Assembly (NCBI GenBank): GCA_964613665.1 | Contig: CAZTIG010000013.1 | Location: forward strand, 1 to 64,000 | DNA from: CAZQFV01 sp964613665 | Lineage (GTDB): Bacteria; Chloroflexota; Chloroflexia; DTKN01 | Length of the DNA: 64,000 bases | Reading direction: 5' to 3' | Part shown: positions 56,719 to 64,000 of the stretch, one piece after another | Numbering within the stretch: position 1 is the first letter of the stretch | How the letters are laid out: each line of letters starts with the position of its first letter | Notes under the pieces: generated by a model | Told to the model about the DNA's origin: nothing | Databases searched by the model: none | Seen by the model: the letters and a program-made list of their open reading frames with translations, nothing else | Made by a program: the position numbers and the translations under genes

Positions 56719-57884
56719 TGGTTGGCGACAGATGGCCCGCGGAGATGCGCGAGTTCAGGGACGAAAAGACCGGGCGGACGATCCTCCAGCTGACGTCGCG
56801 CGGCAACAACCACCACCTCTACTTCACCGAGAACTCGTTCGACCTGCATCGGGACGAGATCATCTTTCTATCGGATCGCGGGTCTGGACAGGACCGGACC
56901 CCGGACGAGGACCCCGTCTACAACCTCTTCCGCATGGACCTTTCCAGCGGCGAGATGGTCCAGTTGACCGCCGAGAGCTCCTCCCTACACAGCGTGACCA
57001 AGACGGCGGACAGCCGCATCGTCGTCTACATGGTGGGGAGCCAGATCAAGCGCCTCGATCCGGCCAGCGGCCAGGTCACCGTGATCTATGAGGAGGGCGG
57101 GGACTATAGCCTCGGGGCTCCCTCGATCAGCCACAACCGGCGCTACGTGGCCTTCTGCCGCAACGAGAAGGTCGACGTTCCGCGCGGGCCCAACTACGGT
57201 GGCTTCAAAGAGAGCTACTACAGGATCAAGGACGGCCGCATCACCCTGGCCTACCTGGACGGTTCGGGCGCACGGGACATCTACAGGGACACCCACTGGC
57301 TGGGACACTTCCAGTTCTGTCCGGGCGACAGCACCCTGGCCACCTTCTGCCATGAAGGACCTTGGAACCTGGTCACGCAGCGCATTTGGCTGCTCGACTT
57401 GGTCGCGCGCGAGGCCCGGCCATGCTTTCGCCAGCAGGAGCACGACTCGATCGGGCACGAGTTCTGGACCCAGGACGGCTACATCTTCTTCGACGATCGC
57501 GGGCCCGGCCACGATGGCACCATTACCTCGGAGCGCACGCAGGCCGTGGCCACCGATGTCGCAGTCAAACAGCAGGTGATGGTCCCCTTTGTCGGGCTGG
57601 TCGACCGGCGCGGCGAGCTCGTCCGGCGCATCGACATGCCCTACTACTGCAATCACTACCATGCCAACCCGGACAATACCTGGCTGGTCGGTGACGACGT
57701 GGACGACATCGTCCTGATCGATATCTCGGGATCGGAGGCCAGGCTAACGGTCCTGTGCAGCCACGGGACATCCTGGCACACCCAGACGGCGCACTGCCAC
57801 CCTACCTGGAGCTGGGATGGCCGGCGCATCCTGTACGCCTCCGACCGGGGCGGGCGGATCCAACTGTACATCGTGCGGCCCTGA
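56715..57884 (+). CDS. ogl: Oligogalacturonate lyase (PL22 family)
   Basis: The 389-aa seven-bladed beta-propeller lacks a signal peptide, so it is intracellular like known Ogl enzymes. Diagnostic segments are LATFCHEGPWNLVTQRIW, SIGHEFWTQDGYIFF and NHYHANPDNTW, whose His residues bind the catalytic metal. It cleaves imported digalacturonates to 4-deoxy-5-keto uronate precursors. Blade motifs such as DEIIFLSDRGSG and RILYASDRGG mark first and last blades. ATG 56715 overlaps the kdgF stop; ATG 56718 is equally possible. Confidence 0.9.
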   Translation: MMVGDRWPAEMREFRDEKTGRTILQLTSRGNNHHLYFTENSFDLHRDEIIFLSDRGSGQDRTPDEDPVYNLFRMDLSSGEMVQLTAESSSLHSVTKTADSRIVVYMVGSQIKRLDPASGQVTVIYEEGGDYSLGAPSISHNRRYVAFCRNEKVDVPRGPNYGGFKESYYRIKDGRITLAYLDGSGARDIYRDTHWLGHFQFCPGDSTLATFCHEGPWNLVTQRIWLLDLVAREARPCFRQQEHDSIGHEFWTQDGYIFFDDRGPGHDGTITSERTQAVATDVAVKQQVMVPFVGLVDRRGELVRRIDMPYYCNHYHANPDNTWLVGDDVDDIVLIDISGSEARLTVLCSHGTSWHTQTAHCHPTWSWDGRRILYASDRGGRIQLYIVRP

Positions 57885-57904
57885 CGCCGCTGGAGGAGGT
57901 TCGC

Positions 57905-58894
57905 GTGAAGTATCGACCCCTGGGCCAGTGCGCCATCCCCGCGCCCATCGTCTCGATGGGCTGCTGGGCCATCGTCGGCGACGAGACGTGGGGCCCGCAG
58001 GACGAGAGCGAGTCGATCGCCACCATCCACGCAGCGCTCGACGCTGGCGTGACGCTCTTTGACACGGCCGAGGGCTATGGCCAGGGCTACTCGGAGACGG
58101 TGCTGGGGCGGGCCCTGGCCGGCCGCCGGCCCGAGGCGCTGATCGCCACCAAGGTCAGCGGGCGCAACCTGTCGGCCGCAGCCGTCCGCCAGGCCTGTGA
58201 GCGCAGCCTGCAGCGACTGCAGACCGACTACATCGACCTGTACCAGGTGCACTGGCCCAGTCGCGTCACCCCCCTGGCCGAGACGCTGGCCACGCTGGAG
58301 GAGCTGCGCCGAGAGGGCAAGGTGCGAGCCATCGGGGTGTGCAACTTTGGCCCACGAGACTTGGACGACCTCCTGGCGCTGGGGCGGGTGGAGACGAACC
58401 AGCTGCCCTACAGCTTGCTCTGGCGGGCCATCGAGTTCGAGATCCGGCAGCGCTGCGTCGAGGCCGGGATGGGGATTCTCTGCTACAGCCCCCTGGCGCA
58501 GGGGCTCCTGACCGGCAAGTTTGCCTCGGCGTCCGCGGTGCCGGATGGGCGGGCCCGCACGCGCATCTTCTCCGGGGAGCGAGCCCTGGCCCGCCACGGC
58601 CAGGCCGGCCAGGAGGAGGAAGCCTTCGCCGCCCTGGATCGGGTTCGCCGGATCAGCGCCGCGGTAGGCCGGCCGATGGCCCAGGTTGCCCTGGCCTGGC
58701 TCCTGCACCAGCCGGGTGTGACCTCGGTCATCGCTGGGGCCCGCCGGCCGGAGCAGATCCGCGAGGCTGCCCGCGCCGCCGAGGTGGAGCTGCCTCCGGT
58801 CATTGTCCAGGCCCTGAGCGAGGCCACCGCAGCGCTCAAGCAGAGGCTGGGGCCCGACCCGGACATGTGGCAGGCGGAGAGCCGCTTTCGCTAG
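57905..58894 (+). CDS. Aldo/keto reductase
   Basis: GTG 57905 after GGAGGAGGTTCGC gives 329 aa. The AKR barrel begins VKYRPLGQCAIPAPIVSMGCW. It has the active-site Asp/Tyr in LFDTAEGYGQGYSE, Lys in IATKVSG, His in YQVHWPS, and a late NADP site with SVIAGARRPEQIRE. It lacks the iron-sulfur tail of the AKR at 38242. In this setting it may reduce a uronate or keto-acid, for example galacturonate to galactonate or a related product. Confidence 0.9.
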   Translation: MKYRPLGQCAIPAPIVSMGCWAIVGDETWGPQDESESIATIHAALDAGVTLFDTAEGYGQGYSETVLGRALAGRRPEALIATKVSGRNLSAAAVRQACERSLQRLQTDYIDLYQVHWPSRVTPLAETLATLEELRREGKVRAIGVCNFGPRDLDDLLALGRVETNQLPYSLLWRAIEFEIRQRCVEAGMGILCYSPLAQGLLTGKFASASAVPDGRARTRIFSGERALARHGQAGQEEEAFAALDRVRRISAAVGRPMAQVALAWLLHQPGVTSVIAGARRPEQIREAARAAEVELPPVIVQALSEATAALKQRLGPDPDMWQAESRFR

Positions 58895-58978
58895 AGGCGG
58901 CCATGGGCGCCGAGGGAGCCGAGAGAGCAGAGCGCGAAGCGGGCTGCTACTCCTGCAGACGCTCGGACAAGGTGTCGG

Positions 58979-60358
58979 ATGGCCAGAACACGTTACGCCC
59001 AGGTGGGCATTGGGGACCGTTCTCTTCTCTTCTCGCAGGCGATCGTCGAGCGCTTCGCCGCCAGCGCCGAGCTGGTAGCGCTCTGCGACCTGAACGAGGG
59101 CCGCCTGCGCCAGCGGGCCGCCTGGGCGCGCGAGAGGGGAGTGGAGGTGCCCTGCTACCTGGCCGGCCGCTTTGCGCAGATGGTCGCCGAGACGCGGCCC
59201 GAGGTGGTCATCGTCTCCACCGTAGACGCGACGCACGACCACTATATCTGCTGGGCCATGGAACTGGGCTGCGACGTGATCAGCGAAAAGCCAATGACCA
59301 CCGACGAGAACAAGTGCCAGCGCATCCTGGACACCCAGAAGGCTACTGGCCGGCGCTGCATGGTGGCCTTCAACTACCGCTACGCCCCGCCGCGCACCCA
59401 GGTCAAGGAGCTGCTCATGGCCGGGGTCATCGGCAACGTCGTCTCGGCCGATTTCCACTGGCTGCTCGACACCCGCCATGGCGCCGACTACTTCCGGCGC
59501 TGGCACCGCCAGAAGCGCAACTCGGGTGGGCTCCTGGTGCACAAGGCCACCCACCACTTTGACCTGGTCAACTGGTGGCTCTCGACGGTGCCGGAGACGG
59601 TCCATGTGACCGGCGCGCGCAACTTTTACCGGCCCGAGACGGCGGCCCGCTACGACCTGACGGCCCGCGGCGAGCGCTGCCGCGACTGCGCCGCGGCCAC
59701 CGCCTGCCCGTTCTACCTGGACCTGGGAGCCTACCCGCGCCTGAAGAGCCAGTACCTGGACAACGAGCAGTACGACGGCTACTGGCGCGACCAATGCGTC
59801 TTCGGGGCCGATATCGACATTGAGGACACCCTGGCCGCCACCGTGCGCTATCGCAGCGGCGCGATGCTGAGCTACTCGCTGCACGCTTTCATGCCATGGG
59901 AGGGGTACACCGTCTCCTTCAACGGCACCCGCGGCCGGCTGGAGCACACCTGCCAGGAAAAGGTCTACATGAGCGGGGACGGCACCGTGCCCGGCGAACT
60001 CCTCCCCGAGGGCACCCGCATCAAGGTCTATCCGCACTTTCAACCCGGGTACGAGGTCGAGATCCGGCAGGGGGCCGGAGGCCACGGCGGAGCCGACCCG
60101 TTGATGCTGCAGGACCTCTTTGTGCCGGCCCCAGGATGGGACCGCTACCAGCGGGCCGCCGACCAGCGAGCAGGAGCCTGGTCGATCCTGACCGGTGTCG
60201 CCGGCAACCGCTCCATGGAGCGGGGCGGCCCGGTGTGCATCGACGAGCTGATCCGGGGCCTGGAGGAGCCGGACTACCCGCCGATGCCGGCGCCGGACGA
60301 GCCCATCGGGACCCCGGGCCGGCAGGATGCTGCGCCGGATTGGTTCAAGAACAGGTAA
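58979..60358 (+). CDS. Gfo/Idh/MocA family oxidoreductase, long form
   Basis: The 459-aa protein is longer than the usual 330-390 aa. The Rossmann part shows YAQVGIGDRSLLFSQ and CDVISEKPMTTDENKC with the family EKP. The substrate domain has HKATHHFDLVNWWL. An extra segment near 230-245 (GERCRDCAAATACPFY) has three Cys and may hold a metal. The closing 80 residues are also extra. It shares the fold but not the close sequence of the enzyme at 37128, so the locus holds two distinct members. Confidence 0.88.
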   Translation: MARTRYAQVGIGDRSLLFSQAIVERFAASAELVALCDLNEGRLRQRAAWARERGVEVPCYLAGRFAQMVAETRPEVVIVSTVDATHDHYICWAMELGCDVISEKPMTTDENKCQRILDTQKATGRRCMVAFNYRYAPPRTQVKELLMAGVIGNVVSADFHWLLDTRHGADYFRRWHRQKRNSGGLLVHKATHHFDLVNWWLSTVPETVHVTGARNFYRPETAARYDLTARGERCRDCAAATACPFYLDLGAYPRLKSQYLDNEQYDGYWRDQCVFGADIDIEDTLAATVRYRSGAMLSYSLHAFMPWEGYTVSFNGTRGRLEHTCQEKVYMSGDGTVPGELLPEGTRIKVYPHFQPGYEVEIRQGAGGHGGADPLMLQDLFVPAPGWDRYQRAADQRAGAWSILTGVAGNRSMERGGPVCIDELIRGLEEPDYPPMPAPDEPIGTPGRQDAAPDWFKNR

Positions 60359-60368
60359 GGAGGGAGTG

Positions 60369-61430
60369 ATGGCCACTCCTTGGGCACGCTTCAAACAAGC
60401 CGCTCGCCTGGAAGAGCCTGACCCGGTGCCGGTGGCGCTGATCGTCGACAGCCCCTGGCTGCCGGGCTATGCCGGTGTGGACACGCGCGACTACTTCCTC
60501 CTCCCGGAGCGTTGGCTGGAGATCAACCTCGGGCTGCTGGATCGCTTCCCGGAGGCGGCGTGGATCCCCGGCTTCTGGATCGAGTACGGCATGGCCGCCG
60601 AACCGTCGGCCTTTGGTGCCCGCCTGCACTTTTACGCGGACCGGCCCCCCTCGATCGAGCCGGTGGTGACCGACCTGGCCCACTGGGCCGAGGTCCAGCC
60701 GATCGACCCGCAGCACGATGGTCTGATGCCGCTGGTGCTGCGGCTGTATCAGCTGATGGAGGAGCGGCTGCGGGCACAAGGGCTGGGCATCCGCATGGTC
60801 TGTGCCCGCGGTCCGATGACGGTGGCCTCCTGGGTGATGGGTACTATGCCGCTGATGCTGGGCGTAGCCATGGAGCCAGCTCTGGTCTCTCGACTGCTGG
60901 AGACGCTGACCACCTCGATCATCCGCTGGCTGCATGCCCAGTTGGGCACCCTCCACGAGCCAGAGGGCATCATGCTGCTCGACGACATCGTGGGCATGGT
61001 CTCCCGCCAGCAGTACGAGACCCTGATCCACCCCTGCATGCGGCGCATCTTTGACGAGTTCACGGGCCTCGTGCGCATCTACCACAACGACACGCCCTGT
61101 CCACACCTTCTGGCCAGCCTGGCCGAGGCCGGCTTCGATGTCCTGAATTTCAGCCACGAGACCGACATCGCTGCAGTCAAGGCCCAGGTGGGACACCAGG
61201 TGGCGGTGATGGGCAACGTTCCCCCCCTGGACGTCGGGGTGCGCGGGACGCCTGCCGATGTCAGCCGCTGGGCTTGCGAATGCCTGGAGAAGGGTGCCCC
61301 GGGCGGTGGGATGATCCTCTCCTTCGGCGGCGGTGTATCGCCGGGAACCCCTGCTGAAAACATCGACGCGCTGCTGGCGGCGCCGCGTCGGTGGTCCGCT
61401 GGTCGTCGGCCTGGCGAGGAGGTCAGATGA
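60369..61430 (+). CDS. Uroporphyrinogen decarboxylase-like (UroD-fold) protein
   Basis: The 353-aa protein has the UroD/methyltransferase fold: PVALIVDSPWLPGY near the start, ARGPMTVASWVMG, EGIMLLDDIVGMVSR, RIYHNDTPCPHLLASL and FDVLNFSHETD, VAVMGNVPPLDV. True heme-pathway HemE has a fixed N-terminal Arg/Asp set that is not seen. MtaA-like methyltransferases of this fold use a zinc His/Cys site, and HNDTPCPH contains such residues. No corrinoid protein is encoded nearby. The role in a uronate operon is unknown. It overlaps uxaC by ATGA. Confidence 0.82.
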   Translation: MATPWARFKQAARLEEPDPVPVALIVDSPWLPGYAGVDTRDYFLLPERWLEINLGLLDRFPEAAWIPGFWIEYGMAAEPSAFGARLHFYADRPPSIEPVVTDLAHWAEVQPIDPQHDGLMPLVLRLYQLMEERLRAQGLGIRMVCARGPMTVASWVMGTMPLMLGVAMEPALVSRLLETLTTSIIRWLHAQLGTLHEPEGIMLLDDIVGMVSRQQYETLIHPCMRRIFDEFTGLVRIYHNDTPCPHLLASLAEAGFDVLNFSHETDIAAVKAQVGHQVAVMGNVPPLDVGVRGTPADVSRWACECLEKGAPGGGMILSFGGGVSPGTPAENIDALLAAPRRWSAGRRPGEEVR

Positions 61431-62866
61431 GCACCCGATGGTATCTTCCGGCCGACCGGTTCTTCTCCTCGGATCCAACCCAGCGGAGCCTCGCCCGGGA
61501 GCTGTATGCAGCGGTCGCCGGCCTCCCGCTGGTCTGCCCCCACGGCCACGTCGACCCGCGCCTCTTCGTCGACGAGCAGGCCACCCTGGGTACCCCGGCC
61601 GATCTCCTCATCATACCCGACCACTACGTCTACCGCATGCTTTACTCCCAGGGCATCCCCATGGAGGCCCTCGGCGTGCCCCGTCTCGACGGCGGCCCCG
61701 TCGAGCAGGACCACCGCAAGATCTGGCAGACCTTTGCCGACCACTTCCACCTCTTTCGCGGCACACCCAGCGGCGCATGGCTGGCCCACGAGTTGCGCGA
61801 GGTGTTCGGGATCGAGGAGAAGCTGAACAGCGCGACAGCGCAGCACATCTACGATGTCCTGGAGGCCCGGCTCTCCGCGCCCGCGTACCGGCCGCGGGCC
61901 CTCTTCGAACGGTTCAACATCGAGGTCCTGGCCACTACCGATGCGGCCACCGACTCGCTCCTGCACCACCAAGTCATCCGCGCCTCTGGTTGGAAGGGGG
62001 ACATTCGCCCCACCTTTCGCCCTGACGCGGTCGTCAACCTGCTCGCGCCGGGGTGGCCGAATACCGCCGAGGCCTTGGGCCAGGCCAGCGGCATCACCGT
62101 GAGCTCTTACCGGTCCTTCATCCAGGCCCTGGAGCAGCGCCGGGCCTTCTTCAAGTCGATGGGCGCGACGGCCACCGACCACGCCGCCGAATCGGCCTAC
62201 ACAGCCGAGCTGGATCCGGCCCAGGCCGAGGACATCTTGCAGCGGGCCCTGACCGGCCGGGCTACGCCGGAAGATGCTCGCCGCTTCACGGGGCACATGC
62301 TGATGGAGTTCGCCCGGATGAGCATCGAGGACGGCCTGGTGATGCAGCTCCACATCGGCTCGGTGCGTAACCACAACGCCGCTGTCTTCGACCGCTTTGG
62401 CCTCGACCGGGGCTGCGACATCCCTACCAGGGGTGAGTTCACGCACGACCTACGCCCGCTGCTGAACAAGTACGGCAACGATCCGCGTCTGACCCTGATC
62501 CTCTTCACCCTGGACGAGTCGACCTACTCCCGTGAGTTGGCCCCGTTGGCCGGTCACTACCCGGCACTCCGCCTGGGACCGCCGTGGTGGTTCCACGATA
62601 GCCTCAACGGGATCGCCCGCTACCTGGATCGGGTGATGGAGACGGCCGGCCTGCACAACACGGCCGGCTTCAACGACGACACGCGAGCCTTTCCCTCCAT
62701 CCCGGCCCGCCACGACCTGTGGCGGCGCGCCAGCGCCAATTGGGTGGCCGGCCTGGTCGCCCGCGGCGTCGTCGACATGGAGGACGCCCACGAGATGGTC
62801 CACGATCTGGCCTATCGCCTGGCCCGGCGGACCTACAGACTGGACTTGCAGGGGGAGGAACGATGA
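61427..62866 (+). CDS. uxaC: Uronate isomerase
   Basis: The 479-aa amidohydrolase-fold enzyme converts glucuronate to fructuronate and galacturonate to tagaturonate. It has VCPHGHVDPRLFVDE with the metal His pair, NIEVLATTDAATDSL, MQLHIGSVRNHN and GFNDDTRAFPSIPARHD with the late Asp/Arg. It ends in the RR-rich segment ARRTYRL. Both flanking genes overlap it by 4 bp (ATGA), so the cluster is tightly coupled. Confidence 0.96.
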   Translation: MSTRWYLPADRFFSSDPTQRSLARELYAAVAGLPLVCPHGHVDPRLFVDEQATLGTPADLLIIPDHYVYRMLYSQGIPMEALGVPRLDGGPVEQDHRKIWQTFADHFHLFRGTPSGAWLAHELREVFGIEEKLNSATAQHIYDVLEARLSAPAYRPRALFERFNIEVLATTDAATDSLLHHQVIRASGWKGDIRPTFRPDAVVNLLAPGWPNTAEALGQASGITVSSYRSFIQALEQRRAFFKSMGATATDHAAESAYTAELDPAQAEDILQRALTGRATPEDARRFTGHMLMEFARMSIEDGLVMQLHIGSVRNHNAAVFDRFGLDRGCDIPTRGEFTHDLRPLLNKYGNDPRLTLILFTLDESTYSRELAPLAGHYPALRLGPPWWFHDSLNGIARYLDRVMETAGLHNTAGFNDDTRAFPSIPARHDLWRRASANWVAGLVARGVVDMEDAHEMVHDLAYRLARRTYRLDLQGEER

Positions 62867-63918
62867 GAGCTGGAATCCTCTATGGCGATCGCGACATCCG
62901 CCTCGGCCAGGCCCCCGATCCGCGCATCGGGCCGCAGGAGGTACTTGTCTCGGCCGCCTGCGCCGGCATCTGCGGCACCGACTTGCACATCTACCGCGGC
63001 GAGTTCCACGGGCGGGTCCGCTATCCGGCCATCCTGGGACACGAGTTCGGCGGAGTCGTCGCGGAGGTGGGTCGGGATGTCCACGGCCTGCACGTGGGCA
63101 ACCGCGTCGTGGTCGACCCCATCATCCCCTGCCGCAGTTGTCCGGCCTGTCTGGCCGGTCAGCTCAATGCCTGCCGCACGCTGAAGCTGCTGGGGATCGA
63201 CCTGCCTGGCGGGTTCGCCCAGTACGTCGCCGTGCCGTACGATCGTATCCTGCTGCTGCCGGAAAGCATCCCCATGGCCCACGCGCCCATGGTCGAGCTC
63301 TACGGGATCGGGCACCACGTCCTGCAGCGCGGGCAAGTCCAGCCGGGGGAAAGCGTGGCCATCCTGGGTGCCGGCAAGGTGGGCCTGTCCGTGCTCGACG
63401 TCCTCTGCCACGGCACGGCGGCGGCCCTGGCCATCTGCAGCGACGTCCATCCCTTTCGCCTGGAGCTGGCCCGCCGGCTGGGTGCAGCCCACACGATCGA
63501 CGTCACCCGCGAGGATGCGGTCGCGCGCGTCTTGGAGATCACGCGGGGCGCTGGCGTGGACTGTGTTGTCGAGGCCGTCGGCCACTACCGCGAGATCGAG
63601 GGCCAGGAGTCGCCATTGGGCCAGGCGGTGCGCATGATCCGGCCTGGCGGGCGCATCGTCACGGTCGGGTTGGGCGAGCAGTTGTCGCCGGTGCACTTCA
63701 AGACGCTCGTGCTCAAAGAGGCCCGGATAATCGCCTCGCGGGTGACGCTGGGCGAGTTCCCGCGGGCCATCTACCTGCTGTCACAGGGACTGCTGCACCC
63801 CGAGGTGCTGATCACCGATCAGCTCCCCATGGCTGCGGTGACGGCGGCCTTTGAGAAGGTAGACCGTGACGATCCCGAAACGCTCAAGATCGTGCTGGAT
63901 GTACAGGGATTGGACTGA
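62863..63918 (+). CDS. Zinc-dependent alcohol/sugar-acid dehydrogenase
   Basis: The 351-aa medium-chain dehydrogenase has the catalytic zinc site ICGTDLHIYRG and GHEFGG. Structural zinc is held by four Cys in CRSCPACLAGQLNAC, and the NAD site is AILGAGKVGLSVLD. It resembles sorbitol/threonine/galactonate-type dehydrogenases. Next to uxaC and the UxuA-like gene it probably reduces fructuronate or tagaturonate to the aldonate, or oxidises a related acid. It is not the usual UxuB/UxaB family, so this is an inference. Confidence 0.9.
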   Translation: MRAGILYGDRDIRLGQAPDPRIGPQEVLVSAACAGICGTDLHIYRGEFHGRVRYPAILGHEFGGVVAEVGRDVHGLHVGNRVVVDPIIPCRSCPACLAGQLNACRTLKLLGIDLPGGFAQYVAVPYDRILLLPESIPMAHAPMVELYGIGHHVLQRGQVQPGESVAILGAGKVGLSVLDVLCHGTAAALAICSDVHPFRLELARRLGAAHTIDVTREDAVARVLEITRGAGVDCVVEAVGHYREIEGQESPLGQAVRMIRPGGRIVTVGLGEQLSPVHFKTLVLKEARIIASRVTLGEFPRAIYLLSQGLLHPEVLITDQLPMAAVTAAFEKVDRDDPETLKIVLDVQGLD

Positions 63919-63930
63919 GAAGGGCTGACG

Positions 63931-64000
63931 ATGGACTCGACACAGAGCGGGCTGTCCGCATATCATGGTTCGATGACCCAGACTGAGAACAGCACCTTCT
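63931..64000 (+). CDS. Start of a further gene, cut by the window end
   Basis: ATG 63931 opens 23 codons without a stop (MDSTQSGLSAYHGSMTQTEN...). It follows the dehydrogenase after 12 bp, with GAAGGGCTGACG as a modest ribosome-binding site. Too short to identify. Confidence 0.45.
   Translation, partial: MDSTQSGLSAYHGSMTQTENSTF

Overview
The window is a high-GC bacterial chromosome segment with long co-directional operons. Gene content (a ribD-ribE-ribBA operon, cvpA-mutS2, RNase J, an FtsK/SpoIIIE ATPase, SPFH-SHOCT proteins, many family-5 ABC importers) and canonical TTGACA-N17-TATAAT promoters fit the phylum Chloroflexota, probably an Anaerolineae-like lineage. That placement is an inference from protein style, as there is no rRNA here.

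Layout. 1-3.8 kb: a cut-off gene and the riboflavin operon on the minus strand, headed by a clear FMN riboswitch. 3.9-8.8 kb: a zinc-ribbon membrane protein, two TPR proteins, and an SPFH/tandem-SHOCT protein with its upstream partner; a strong promoter at 5938-5966 may drive a structured RNA. 8.9-14.2 kb: a ChrB-like protein with an MFS transporter, tRNA-Val(CAC), a 165-bp MITE, and cvpA-mutS2. 14.3-20 kb: two exported proteins in a less GC-rich stretch, a TetR-regulated ABC exporter, and an ADP-ribosylglycohydrolase.

20.3-26.8 kb: a five-gene peptide-type ABC importer in which three of five proteins have unusual architecture. The substrate-binding protein is circularly permuted. The DppC-type permease carries a complete rubredoxin domain in its first loop. 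The DppF-type ATPase has about 134 residues with four hydrophobic helices inserted between the Q-loop and the ABC signature. I regard this as the most novel system in the window. A second copy of the MITE, flanked by a perfect 9-bp target duplication, sits just upstream of its promoter.

26.8-37 kb: two tRNA-Ala genes, a family-4 uracil-DNA glycosylase, a membrane protein, RNase J, FtsK, a HAD phosphatase, a Mop-type molybdate binder, a large TPM-domain coiled-coil protein, and a PlsC-like acyltransferase.

37-64 kb: a large locus for uronate and oligogalacturonide catabolism. KDG kinase and KDPG aldolase lie in the first operon together with several redox enzymes. A LacI-family regulator and a second five-gene ABC importer follow, with matching operators at both promoters. 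After these come an IolB/KduI-like isomerase, KduD, a UxuA-like mannonate dehydratase, a KdgF cupin, a PL22 oligogalacturonate lyase, an aldo/keto reductase, a Gfo/Idh/MocA enzyme, a UroD-like protein, uronate isomerase and a zinc alcohol dehydrogenase. Together they give a nearly complete path from imported oligogalacturonides, and from saturated uronates, to pyruvate and glyceraldehyde-3-phosphate.
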